Below, piece by piece: positions 9,183 through 19,808 of a stretch of DNA of 64,000 nt (positions are counted from its first letter, which is position 1; each line of letters starts with the position of its first letter). The position numbers and the translations under genes are program-made. Where the stretch lies: the NCBI GenBank assembly GCA_949751835.1, contig CATKHK010000029.1:399646-463645 (forward strand), read 5' to 3'. This DNA is from Blepharisma japonicum (lineage: Eukaryota; Ciliophora; Heterotrichea; Heterotrichida; Blepharismidae). The notes beneath the pieces were generated by a model. It saw only the letters and a list, made by a program, of their open reading frames with translations. It was not told the DNA's origin and ran no database searches.

Positions 9183-11414
9183 TTATGGGATATAGTTATA
9201 GATCGACCTATCATTTTCATCCCTGGCTAAGAATTCTCTTTGAATTAAGCTTTCTATTTGGGTCTTAATCATCTGAGGCTGAGGTCTAAAGTGGTTCACT
9301 TGTCTGATTACTTCAGTTACTAATTCTTGATGCTTAATCACTCTTCTAGCCTTCGCAATTCTCACAATAACAGAGTCCAAGATGTTTTTTCTTTCTGCAG
9401 TAATAGCTATTTCATCTTCTTTAGCGCTTGATTCGGTCTTCTTGACTTTTTTCGGGATGTAGTTGACTCTTAAAGTTTGGGATTGGAAGTCTTCATTAAT
9501 TGTAATTAAATCATCGTCATCTAAGGTTTTACCTTTGCTTTCTTTATTTAATAACTTCATTTTGGGGTTGAAGAACATAATTAAGTGAGCTTTGAGAGTG
9601 TTATCGCTAAGCCTAGTTGCTTCTCTGAATTGCTGGACTGTATATCCATTTCCATGATTGAACATAAGAAGGATAGCTGCCTGATAAGGGTTGACGATGC
9701 AAGTGTAATTCTTCCTAGAGAACAAAGTACCCATTTCAAGAGTTCCAAACCCAAGAAGCCAAGTAAGGTTACGCCCTTGATGCTTGTTCATATAAAACTC
9801 AGTGAACTTTTTGGTGCAGCCTTGGATTTCTTGGGGCAAGGTGCAAGCTTCAGATGATTGTTCAGGCCAACAGCCACTTCTTAATACTTGCACTGATAAC
9901 TGAACGCCATCAGGCTGACCTTTATGACGTAGAGCCTTAAACTCATTCATAACAGTTTCAGACAATGCAATATCCTGATACATATTCGAAATCTTACTGA
10001 CAATATTATTGCCGCATTCCACCTTCAGCTTGGCTATCATGGTTTGTTCAGCATCATTACTTATACTTGTCCCATCAAGTAGCCTCTTAGCTAGATATCT
10101 TGTATAGTTTCTAATAAATACATCTCTATCGTGAAGACATACAAAAAGCTTAATCAATGCGTCAAGTCTTCTCTCAGTTTCTACTTCAGAGACTCCTTTA
10201 AGGCCTCTTCTCATTTCATTGTCGCAGTATGAAGCAATATAAGGAGCCGAAAAAGCGCACTTGTTCATAAAGTTCTGAAATGCCATATCTCTACATCTTT
10301 GGAACAGGGAATGGTTATCGAATGAATATTCTACCAATGTATCGATTTCGTTTTTGAACTGCAATAGTGCTTTTGTATATTCAATTGCGTCTTGTTGCAG
10401 CTGCTGATCTGATACAATCGCAGATCCTCTTTTTTCTATATAAGGTCCCATTTTCGATGTAATATGTTGTAGTGTATTTTCTGACCTTTTGAAGATTGCA
10501 AACATCATTTTCAGCTCATCTCTTTTATCATGCTGAAACATATCCACACATCCAGTTCCAGGCATTTCTGACAAGCTTTGGGCGTTTCTCACAATTACTT
10601 CTTCTACAATAATGCCTAAAAGTTTCGGCTTTGTTGTAGGCTCCAGATATCTATCAGCCCTTTCCTCTTCTTCTTCTAGCACTTTTTTTGCTTCTCTTAA
10701 ATATTCAGGACATGAGAGACTTGACATCCAGCCTGCTGATTTCGAGGCATAGTAAAGTTTGGTGTCTTCCAAAAATGGGCTTTCAAAAATCCTTTCATAA
10801 AGATCAAGCTTTGGGTTTCCTTTCCACAGCAGTCTGTCTCTATCGTCAGCTTTATCGTGAGTTTTGACAATTTCTGAGTCAGTCAAGCCCATCTGTGCAA
10901 AACAGACCAAACATTCTCTGACACGATTTCGGTCAATGGCAATACCTTCTCTTTCACTGTGGATTTGTAAGATAAGCGCAATTCTGATTTGTTCTGAGAT
11001 GACGTCGAATACGTCTGATTTGAAAATATTGAGCCCAGCTTGGAATAAGGGAACTGCTTGGGTGTTTTTTACGTGGTACCTGTCAAGGTACATGAAGATT
11101 TTTCTCATCCAATAGACCAGGATTTTGTGATTTTCCCATCTCCAAGCAAGCTTGGTCAGCAAGGCTTCTCCTTTTAAGTGAGAAAGCTCAGTCTTCACAA
11201 CCTTAACGGTATAGTCTTTAATTGTTTTGATATACTCATCGTAAAGCAATTTCCCATTGTCATCTTGGTCTGCCAGCTCAAGAACAAGCCCATAAGCTCT
11301 GACATAAGCGTCGTTTGTTTTATTGGCAAAAACACCTGTCTCCAAATAGGTGAATAAGTTTTTGACGAGATTTTCGTTGATTGATCTCATACCGTCTCTG
11401 ACAGCATTCGCCAT
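9183..11414 (-). CDS. Cullin (CUL1-like), scaffold of an SCF-type ubiquitin ligase
   Basis: 743 residues, uninterrupted. The N-terminal cullin repeats include LLYDEYIKTIKDY, WENHKILVYWMRKIFMYLDR and YYASKSAGWMSSLSCPEYL, all close to CUL1. The middle contains the RING-docking cullin-homology region (DRDVFIRNYTRYLAKRLL) and the C-terminus has the winged-helix neddylation motif VRIAKARRVIKHQEL, with the acceptor Lys near residue 688, ending NYIP. CUL1 holds a RING protein at its C-terminal domain and Skp1/F-box adaptors at its N-terminus. All seven Trp codons are UGG. CUL1 versus CUL3 was judged from the N-terminal half and is fairly but not fully certain. Confidence 0.93.
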   Translation of the reverse strand: MANAVRDGMRSINENLVKNLFTYLETGVFANKTNDAYVRAYGLVLELADQDDNGKLLYDEYIKTIKDYTVKVVKTELSHLKGEALLTKLAWRWENHKILVYWMRKIFMYLDRYHVKNTQAVPLFQAGLNIFKSDVFDVISEQIRIALILQIHSEREGIAIDRNRVRECLVCFAQMGLTDSEIVKTHDKADDRDRLLWKGNPKLDLYERIFESPFLEDTKLYYASKSAGWMSSLSCPEYLREAKKVLEEEEERADRYLEPTTKPKLLGIIVEEVIVRNAQSLSEMPGTGCVDMFQHDKRDELKMMFAIFKRSENTLQHITSKMGPYIEKRGSAIVSDQQLQQDAIEYTKALLQFKNEIDTLVEYSFDNHSLFQRCRDMAFQNFMNKCAFSAPYIASYCDNEMRRGLKGVSEVETERRLDALIKLFVCLHDRDVFIRNYTRYLAKRLLDGTSISNDAEQTMIAKLKVECGNNIVSKISNMYQDIALSETVMNEFKALRHKGQPDGVQLSVQVLRSGCWPEQSSEACTLPQEIQGCTKKFTEFYMNKHQGRNLTWLLGFGTLEMGTLFSRKNYTCIVNPYQAAILLMFNHGNGYTVQQFREATRLSDNTLKAHLIMFFNPKMKLLNKESKGKTLDDDDLITINEDFQSQTLRVNYIPKKVKKTESSAKEDEIAITAERKNILDSVIVRIAKARRVIKHQELVTEVIRQVNHFRPQPQMIKTQIESLIQREFLARDENDRSIYNYIP

Positions 11415-11566
11415 TGTGGTGTTTCTTAATATGAATTATAGATTCGCTAGGAATATAATGGTATGATTATGTAGATGAAAAATAATTTCGAGGGATAAGA
11501 ATTTAATAAAATTTCCAGTTTAATATATAAAAAGTAAAAATAATGCAAAACCAGATTTAATAAGAT

Positions 11567-13480
11567 TTATCCAATTGTATTAAGAAACGAATCTTGGTTC
11601 GAAAATATTGAATGAGACACAAACTTGTTTTTCGGAGATTTCATTGTGTCGATCTGCTTAAAAACTGTTGGTTGAAACGTGCACTCTTTAAGTTCTTCTT
11701 TTTCCTTCTGCATCTTCGCTTCTTGTATTTTCTGGTCCATCTTGCTTTTCTTTTCTGCAGCCAAATCATAAAGATTTCTGTGCATGCTTCCAATTGTTTT
11801 CGACTTCCCATCAATTTTCGGCGCAAACGTGCATTCCTCGTCTACTTCTTCTTTTTTCGGGACAACTATATTTTTCTCTTTTGCATGCACCAAGGGTTTA
11901 GCATAATTCCTATCAAGGAAATCCTTAAGCTTCAATTTCTTTTTTTCTTTGTGCTCTTCTTCAGGCACATATTTATTCCTTTTAATTTTATCACTGTACA
12001 GCTCATTTTTCTCTTTGTGGATCCCTCCGACAAGCTTTTGTGATTTTGAGTTAATTGCAGGCTTAAAAGAATGAGTTTCGTTGAAAATTTTTTCAAGCTT
12101 GGCTTCTCTGTTAGATATAAATTCTTTGCCTTTATTATATAAGGATTGGCCGATTGCTATGGACTCTGCAGCATTTACAGCTTTTTTTTTGGGATGGACA
12201 GTTTCCTCTTCTAGTGAACTTCTGAAACTTTGGTTCATTCTTTTGTTGGAATATCTAGGAGAAATTAGGTTCGTTTTGGCGCGATTTGCTTGTTTGGATG
12301 ATCTATTGGATTGATTCATTGATAAATCAGCTTCATTGCTGTGAATTATCATTGATTGCGAAATGATATCATCAAGGTTGTCATGGCTTATGGAGTTTTC
12401 ATCTCGGACTGACATGTAGCAAAAAGTATTTTCTTTTGAGTCAATAATTTCTTCTGCTTGCTCTGATGCGGGCTCTGGACTGCATTCTTCGTTTCTGACA
12501 GAGATAGAGTAGCTTTCACTTTTTCTTGGAATTTCTAGCATGCTCTCTGATTTTTGGATTCATTCTGCTTGATCTTTATTTAAGAGATTCATTTCTGTTG
12601 GATGATATTCATCTTGTTTTACTTCTGAGATTGAATCTTGCTGATACTCGCTTTTATTCAAATGTAGTTCGGTTGTAGGCATACTTGTTGCAGGATCTGG
12701 CTGGTTTTCTTCTTTGGAATATGCACCTTTAATTGATAATTCCAGTTGATTTTTATTTGTTGAATTTATTTCTGAAAAATCTTCTTGATGCTCGATTTCA
12801 TCTTCCAAAGCAAATTTTTCTTCAGACTGTTTTATGGCTGTATCTGCCTGACTAATTTCTTTTAAATCAATATTTTCTTCAATGGATGGCGTTATTAAAT
12901 CTTTATTCAATGAGCTTAGTTCAGCTCTATCTGTATTGAGAATATTTTTAATAATCGAATACGATGTTTCTTCTGGAGAAGCTGCGCTTATATTTGAATT
13001 AATTTGATTGATGTTTATTTCTGCTCCAGAAGAAGAATTATCATTTTTTTTCTCTTCGATTTCTTTACTTTCTTCACCCAAAACTTCTCTAGTATCTTGA
13101 CTTCTTTCATCTTCTCTCAAATTTCTCAGATCTTGATCTACTTCTTGTTTTGATAGACTACCTAATTTTTCATTTTGATCTTCTAAGCTCTCAATTTCTG
13201 GGTTTAACGGCACAATTTCTTCGATTTTTTTTATATCTTGCACAATCTCATCACTTTTTGATAAATTTCCTTCAATTTCTATTTCATTAGATACTTCGTC
13301 AGTTTTTTCTGGAATATTTGAGCATGTAGCAGGGTGATTAACTTCAGTTTGCAATTCATGGCTTAATTCTTCAGAGGGGCGAATATCGTTTGCAAAATTC
13401 TCACTATTTGCGGTTTCTTTAACTTCTTCATTTAGCAGATTGCCGGCTGAGTTTATTTCTTCAACTTCTGGATTAGACAT
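11567..13480 (-). CDS. Long acidic protein with basic coiled-coil and F-x-P motifs at the C-terminus
   Basis: 637 residues, joined through one UGA (12560-12562, QAEWIQKSE). Residues about 1-310 are a low-complexity Glu/Ser/Asn-rich region. The C-terminal third is Lys-rich and helical and carries three spaced motifs of the form F-x-P: HSFKPAI, CTFAPKI and CTFQPTV. Such motifs recur in ciliate cytoskeletal and ciliary proteins of unknown function, so a structural role is inferred only. No enzyme domain is seen. Confidence 0.7.
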
Positions 13481-13643
13481 ATGTATTTATTATTTTTACC
13501 AATTATAAATTATCAGCGCATAGCTATTGATAAAATCTCTTCATTTTTCTCTAATTGCATTAAGAATCACAAATTTATTTAATTTTTGATGCTTTATAGC
13601 TATTTTATATCTGTTTATACTATTTGAGTAATTTATTAGTATT

Positions 13644-14588
13644 TTAGCTTATTTTTAAGAAGTCTCCAGGATGTTCAAGTATTTCTTTCATTTTGCTGGC
13701 TGCTTTGGCTGCTCTATGTCCATCAATAAACCTATTATCAAAGGTAACTGTCATCGTTAATATTTTTTCTACTACAATTTGTCCATCAACAACAATAGCT
13801 TCATCTCTTGTGCTTGAAATTACCACTAGCATAACAATTCTTTCTACAGGTGGAAACGGCCCATAAATGGTTTCGACATTAAAAGTCCCCACATTAGTAA
13901 CAGTTGCACACCCAAATGGATGTCTTTTCAAGTTAAACATCGGTAAATCTAGCCCAATAGATCCTCCAAGCCATGAGAATGTTTCCATAATAATTGCTCC
14001 TATGCAAGTTGGGATCAATTTAAACGGAGCACTAACTTTATCATGTATTTTTCGTTCTTCTCCTTCTTTTCCTCTAATTGACCCAACCTTCTTTTGGGTT
14101 TCATCATAAATGGTGGCTAAATCTTTATGATCAATGTCTTTGAAACAGATAAATCCTAGATCTTTTCCTTCTTCAAGGGCAACAAGGCAGGACACATCAA
14201 TAGTATCAAATGGGACAAAATTTCCAAACATCAATTTTCCATTGAGCTCAGGGAAATGCTTTACAGCTTCTCCGACTGATCTGCATACAAGTTGGGTCAC
14301 AGTGACTTTTTTGCCAGTTTCTTTTGAAGCCTTTTCTAAGAATTCCAATGCGTTTGTGAATCTGACCTTGATTTGTGTATAAATTTCAGGGCCGCTTGGA
14401 TCTGACCAGGTTGAAATCATGATTTTCCTTCTAGGAGTGTTGAACCTTTCAGCATTTTTGCCAATAAAAATTCAGGAGATTGCAAAATAGCCAGCGACAC
14501 TGAGAATGTAAATTTTTAAGAACTCCCAGTCATATAAAAGGGCATAAGCTATACCTGTTAGAATCGCACATACAGCAAGGCCATTCAT
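13644..14588 (-). CDS. Membrane-anchored 2-oxoacid dehydrogenase acyltransferase-like protein
   Basis: 314 residues with one UGA. The N-terminal 45 residues form one or two membrane segments (VCAILTGIAYALLYDW and IYILSVAGYFAISW). The rest resembles the catalytic domain of E2 acyltransferases and chloramphenicol acetyltransferase: VTVTQLVCRSVGEAV, FPELNGKL, PFGCATVTNVGTF and a C-terminal FDNRFIDGHRAAK. In active E2 enzymes this last motif is D-H-R-x-x-D-G; here the catalytic His is Asn. There is no lipoyl or E1/E3-binding domain. Catalysis is therefore doubtful. The ATG at 14588 lies one base after the stop of the upstream transporter gene; a later start at 14420 (ISTWSD) would remove the membrane part but is less likely since the extension is fully open and hydrophobic. 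Confidence 0.8.
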
Positions 14589-14589
14589 T

Positions 14590-15720
14590 TTAATTATTAA
14601 CTAACTTTTTATACACAGGTGGAGATTTTGCTGATGGCTGGTACTCAGGAGCAAAATTCTCAAAGTTGCTTTGAAGCCTGCCTTCAATTTTTTCGTCTTG
14701 TCTTCTTAGGATTGACTTTTTCTCTTTCTTCTTACTGTATGTGGTAATTAATAACCCAGTAAGGACTATAACCAGCAGGATACAGGAAATCACGACTTCA
14801 ATTGCTGTGTATGATCCTGTTACTATGAAACTAGCTAGCTCAGTAAATATTGGCCTTACACTAGCATAAAGAGCAAGGATAGAAATTGATGATTTCCTTG
14901 CTGCCCATGCAAGAATCACATAGTTACATGTATAAGCCATAGATATCACAGTAACAGCTCCTACAATCTCTTTCAACCCATTAAGATCTTTTACTATGTC
15001 AATCGGTCTTGCCCAAAAGTATTCTTGTTGTGTATAAGTGATCATCATGCAAATAGTCCCAGTTCCAACAGCCCAAGTAGCTACAATAAGTGGTGATTGC
15101 TTTGATACCTTTAGTACATTTCTCCATATAACTAATCCTATGGCAAGTCCAAAGCTATGAGTCATAAGAGAAAATAGTCCACCTAGGGGTGTTGCATGTG
15201 TATAACTGGCAAAAATAATGATGCCAGCTACTCCAGATAAAGAAACGCCGACACCAAACATTTTAAGTTTTTTTCTTGACTCATACTTTAAGATCATACC
15301 AAGTCCTCCGACTAAGCTGGGAGTTAAAAGCATTCATGGAGCTGTTACTGCGGGTGATGTTAGCCTTAAGCCATTGCAAAAGAACAGCTGAGCTGCCCAG
15401 ACTAAAGTCAATCCAGATCCACATGACATCATAATGCCAGATCTGCCGCCTAAGAAGAAGTTTCTCCAACTTCTTATAGTAAATCCACATACAATTAAAG
15501 CTATTGTTGCTATTAAATCAACACTCATTTCAAAGAATAGCTAAATAAAGAATACTCAGCTTAGACCTACAGCTGCAAATGCTTGTTTCTTATAATTAAT
15601 CCAAATAGCGATGCAAAGCTAAGTGGAAATTACATTCATAAGGATAAAAACTGGATGTAGAATCATGCGGCGTGTTCTTAAATAGCCTTTAATTGATTGT
15701 TTCACTCCTGTGATGATCAT
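14590..15720 (-). CDS. Drug/metabolite-type (EamA-like) membrane transporter
   Basis: 366 residues with two 15-nt introns and two UGA codons. About ten hydrophobic segments: an N-terminal pair around PVFILMNLCIAIW, then a repeated five-helix plan containing GSGLTLVWAAQLFFCNGLRL and, in the second half, ALYASVRPIFTELASFI, followed by a basic 45-residue tail with KKKEKK. The second-half helices with R-P-I-x-T-E-L resemble the EamA/DMT fold; substrate unknown. It is the upstream gene of the acyltransferase-like gene on the same strand, with a single base between them. Confidence 0.8.
15541..15555 (-). other. 15-nt intron
   Basis: GTATTCTTTATTTAG on the minus strand. It holds an in-frame TAG; splicing joins VGLSW (UGA Trp) to LFFEMSVD. 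Confidence 0.9.
15619..15633 (-). other. 15-nt intron
   Basis: GTAATTTCCACTTAG on the minus strand. It holds an in-frame TAG; splicing joins VFILMN to LCIAIW and completes a membrane helix. Confidence 0.9.
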
Positions 15721-15857
15721 ATGGGAAATTTATTATAGCCATGTTAGCTGTAATTTTAGTTTTCTTATAAATTATCATTATAAAATATTCAGTTCCAAAG
15801 ACAGCAATTTCAAGCATTTCAATTTCATATAATATTACTTATAGTTCATTATATCAA

Positions 15858-16667
15858 TTAAAATATCAGCCTCGCCGCTGATTGATTTATTTCTCTAAAC
15901 CTCAAAGGACTTTTTGGAATTTTGGGAGTTGTTTTCGGCGTCATTTTCACTTTTTCTCCTGTTTTATTAAACCCTGACACTTTTTCTTCGAATTCTTTTT
16001 TATCTTTTTCCAAAGCTACTCTTTCTTCTTGCACTTTTTTATATGCATCTTCTAATATTTTTTGTTTTTGCGCAAGTGTAATTCTTACTTGCTCAATTTC
16101 TCGCTGTTCTTGTTCAAAATCAGTAGGTTCAGGACTGTTTATTTTATCAAGGCTTCCACATTTGCTCAAAATTTTATTTCGTGTTATTTCTATCGGTCTA
16201 TTGTAATCGCTGAACTTGCTTTGTGACTGCATAGAAATCCTTTGATGGACTGAAAGTTTATGCTTTTCCCTTCGAAGTTTTGACAACTCTTGCTCAACTT
16301 GTTCTTTTAGCTCATTTAAAGCTTCCCGCTCTCTAGCTAAAGCTTCTTCTTCCTCTTTTTCATGAAAATTTTCTTTTGGTTCTCGTTCACCATTTTGAAA
16401 AGGTATAGGACAGTCTTCAAAGTCAAAAGATTTATCGCTGCTTGATTCTTCGGTATGATTTGGGGTCATTCTAATTGCGAGCTCAGCTACTTTGGCTTGA
16501 TAGTTCCGCTTCTCTTGGTTAAGCTTTTCTACTTTTCGTTTATAACTTCGTTTGTAGTATTCTGCTTCTTCTTTTTCAAGCTCGAGTTCGTTGAGCTTTC
16601 TTAGGTACTCCGCTTTTAAGTCTGATGAATGCGATCTGGGTATTTGGGTGTTGGACAATAAGGCCAT
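15858..16667 (-). CDS. Coiled-coil protein, unknown
   Basis: 269 residues. Three long charged helices (about 20-65, 100-135 and 190-235) with heptad spacing and Glu/Lys richness, for example YLRKLNELELEKEEAEYYK. The C-terminus is basic and Pro/Thr-rich (KMTPKTTPKIPKSPLRF). No globular domain recognised. Likely a structural filament-type protein; this is inference from composition. Confidence 0.7.
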   Translation of the reverse strand: MALLSNTQIPRSHSSDLKAEYLRKLNELELEKEEAEYYKRSYKRKVEKLNQEKRNYQAKVAELAIRMTPNHTEESSSDKSFDFEDCPIPFQNGEREPKENFHEKEEEEALAREREALNELKEQVEQELSKLRREKHKLSVHQRISMQSQSKFSDYNRPIEITRNKILSKCGSLDKINSPEPTDFEQEQREIEQVRITLAQKQKILEDAYKKVQEERVALEKDKKEFEEKVSGFNKTGEKVKMTPKTTPKIPKSPLRFREINQSAARLIF

Positions 16668-17024
16668 TTAAATTTTACAAATAAAAGATTGATTTATTTA
16701 AACTCATCAATTTATTAGCACTACTTAAAATAATCTAATAAAAGTAAAACAAACAATTAAATCATTTTATTTAATGTAGATTATAGGAAAATTAATGAAT
16801 TTAGACATATATTTGATATATTGAAATTCACCAATATTTGACCGTTAATTATTATTTGTATTAAAATTAATCAAGTCTTACATATATTTTAATGTTGCCT
16901 AATTTAAAGTTTTTCACTAATTTAAAATATCTTAAAGTATAGTCGTTAAAATATAATAAGTGATCAGTAGCTAGAGCTTAAAAACATTTTTGTATATGTA
17001 ATAATGAGATAACTTCATAGAAAA
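16668..17024. other. Non-coding spacer between divergent genes
   Basis: 357 AT-rich bases that must contain the promoters of the coiled-coil gene on the minus strand and the DHHC gene on the plus strand. No motif recognised. Confidence 0.4.
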
Positions 17025-17618
17025 ATGGAAATTACAAGAAAAAACAATCCAAAGTATTCAAGAATTTCCAGAGCTGGAATTAAATATGCAAAAATTGCTA
17101 ATCTTCACTGCTTTTTATTTAACAAAAACGGAGTTCCTCTTCTTTGTGCTGGCCCAAATTGTACATTTTATATAGGATCTTTCGTTATAGGGCTCAATTT
17201 ATTTTTCATTATTATCGGACTGCTTTTCATATTCATAATCTGCCCTAGAGTAAGCCAAATAGACGTAATTATTGGTATAATTGTATTTACGTTTTTAGTT
17301 GTAAGCTACACAATGACTGCTTTAGCAAATCCTGGAATTTGCTATAACTTTAGCGGAGATCAAGATCTTGGGCATCATTTATCAGCTGAGAGATATTGTG
17401 AGCTATGCGAAATTGTCAAAAAATCCACCACTGTGCATTGTAATGAATGCGGAGTTTGTATAGAGGAGTATGATCATCATTGCCCATGAGCAAGTAAATG
17501 CGTTGGAAAGAAAAATAAATGATTCTTCTATGCACTTCTAATTGGATTGCTCTCTACTTTTGTTTTTATAATAGCGACTTTATCATTCAAACCCCGAGCC
17601 AGCACTAAAACTAATTAA
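17025..17618 (+). CDS. Short DHHC-type protein S-acyltransferase
   Basis: 197 residues with two UGA codons. Two membrane segments at about 47-70 and 78-100 precede a Cys-rich domain with the full zinc pattern: CELC, HCNEC, DHHC at 150-153 and CVGKKN. The Trp after DHHC-Pro, nearly invariant in the family, is UGA at 17487-17489. DHHC enzymes move palmitate from CoA to their active Cys and then to a substrate Cys. Only one further hydrophobic segment (FFYALLIGLLSTFVFII) follows and the protein ends soon after, so it has three rather than four segments and lacks the usual TTxE region. It may still act on acylated neighbours such as the MGNC- or MGCT-type proteins, but this is only a guess. Confidence 0.88.
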
Positions 17619-17680
17619 TAAGCAATAAATAAAATAAATTAAAATTATTTTCCTCTAATTCAACTTTCCAATATTTCCAC

Positions 17681-18256
17681 TTATTTTTTATTTTTCCAAT
17701 TTTTATTCTTCTTATTCCACTTATTTCCTTTCTTTTTGATTTTGTTTTCTTTTTTCTTTCTTTCTTCTTCCAGCTCAGACTTCACCATTTCGACAAGTGA
17801 TGATTTTTTCGGTGACAAATTTTCTTCTGATTTATAAGTTCCCTGCTCCAAGTTCCCCGCATCATAGAGCTCTTTGAACTGTAAAAACTGTGGAGAAGTA
17901 AAGAACTCAGTGTTTTGTGGAACGGTTGTTATAGGAACAGATTGAAATGATGCAAGCTCAGCTTCTAATATAAACTTTTCTCCTTTGGCATCAAAAAACG
18001 TAGAATTCATTTCATTAATAAATTCATTAATTACTGATGGGTCCAGCTGTAGAAAACATTTTGAGAGCTTGTCCTTTTTGATGATGCCTTGTTTAGAATT
18101 ACTATAAAATTTCAATCATTTTATTTTCTCACTAAATCTTTGAATAAGAATCCTAAACTCTGCTTCAGAAACAGGGATATTCCTGACTACAGCTTTGCAG
18201 TTGTTAGAAGAATACGTTTGGAGATCAGATCATCTGATTGAAATTTCTTGGTCCAT
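17681..18256 (-). CDS. Basic-tailed protein, unknown
   Basis: 191 residues joined through two UGA codons (SIRWSDLQ and IKWLKFY). The first half looks globular and mixed helix/strand; the C-terminal 45 residues are a Lys/Asn run (KKKGNKWNKKNKNWKNKK) that would suit nucleic-acid binding or nuclear targeting. Not recognised. It starts 26 bases after the stop of the upstream gene on the same strand. Confidence 0.65.
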
Positions 18257-18282
18257 TTATCTATTAAATATGAAAAATTTAT

Positions 18283-19785
18283 TTAATTACTTAATTTTTC
18301 TCTTATTATTCTAAATGCGTCAGGAATCTTTATTCCTGGATCTATCTCGAGCTTTGATTTTAAGTACTGTATAAGAGAATGCACTTCATGCATTAATCCA
18401 AAAATTGATTCAGTCTCGTTCGTCACATCGGTATTAAGGTTAAATAACTGTTTGAAATATGGCAATGTGTTACAAATTTGAACGATTTGGCAATTATTTA
18501 CATCTTCACTGATTTCTAAAGCTTTTATGATTTGAGATCTAAAAATTTTTAGCTGTGTTATAGCTAGCTTTAGCTGTTGAACCCCATTTCTTATTTGTTG
18601 AAGAAGCTGAAATGTGTCTGTCGGCGGCTTTTGATCACTTATTTCATCATAAAGTTCTTGCAATGAAGAATTCAGCCAAATGTTCTTTTTTGCACTTTCT
18701 TTGTATGTTAGAATACTGTTGACAAGATTATTCGTGTCAACTTCCAAAATTTCACATATTCCTTTAACTATTTCTTGGTCTGAAATCTTATTTTGTGATG
18801 CTTCGATGATTTTATTGTTTGTTTCTAGCAATTGGTCGATGCGCTCTTTTAGCCTATTATTCTCTTCAGTAAGCATTTTTATTGCTTTTTCAAGATTTTT
18901 GCTTTCTGGGTCTTCAAAATTAATTATCTGCGACTGCTCCTGCAATTTTTGAATTTCCTTTTGATATATTAATAATTGTTCTTCATATAAAATAATGATA
19001 CTCATGACTTTTACATCATCTGAAGATTTTGGATCAAAGTCCTTTTTCATCAGATTAATAAACACTTTTTCTTCATCGACAAGTTTGGCATCAGCCCACA
19101 TCTGAAGAGTTACTTTTGAGTTAGGAAAATTTTCATCTTCTTCACCTTTAATTATTGGTGATATAGATCTTGATCAGATATTGCTTCCAAAGCTACTGAA
19201 AACTCCTTGAGAATTATAAATCCTCTTTGAACCATACCCTTTGCATTGCTCTTCTAATATATCAATTATTATGCATAACATTCTATCAAAATCTCCATCA
19301 TTTATCTGATTATAGCCCAGCTTAGCAATCAATGAATTAATTTTCTGAAATAATTTTTGCTCAATGAAGCTTCTTTTCATTAATATATTTCCTTCGTCTA
19401 GATTAATTTTCTTGTGCAAAGTAGTAGCTGGACTTCTTATTTTAGGTGTTCCCTTACAAATATCATTAAGTTTGTCGAGCTGAATTTGAATTTCTTTTGA
19501 CTTTTTGAAAAAATCCCCAACTGAGTGTGCGAAATCGTCTGAAAGCCTAGGTGATTTCGTGTCACCTGGAAGTGGGTTTGATTTTCCTTTATGAAAGCCT
19601 TGCTTAAGGTTGATTTTAAAGGGTCCAGGCGTGTAATTTCCAGATGAAGGAATCCTTAAGCCAGTATCTAGTACTTTATGGTCTGACTCAACCCTTCTAT
19701 TATACCGAGAATTCTTTTTGGCTGTGTTCCTCACAGAATTCGGCTCAGGCGACTCAAATTTCAGATCTAACTGCGGAATATCCAT
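18283..19785 (-). CDS. Coiled-coil protein, paralogue of the gene at 45769-47175
   Basis: 500 residues, joined through one UGA (19174-19176, SNIWSRS). An unstructured N-terminus is followed by a helical module (SVGDFFKKSKEIQIQLDKL, then INSLIAKLGYNQINDGDFD), a coiled coil around residues 260-320, and a helical C-terminal half with ICEILEVDTNNLVNSIL. The protein at 45769-47175 has the same order of elements with related sequence, so the two look like distant paralogues. Function unknown. Confidence 0.75.
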
Positions 19786-19808
19786 AATTTTAAAGAAATT
19801 CTAATTTT

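Noticed and set aside
11612-12043. 143-codon plus-strand ORF rich in Phe and Leu
   Set aside because: It is the antisense shadow of the Lys/Glu-rich coiled-coil part of the gene at 11567-13480; Phe/Leu-rich antisense frames are expected there.
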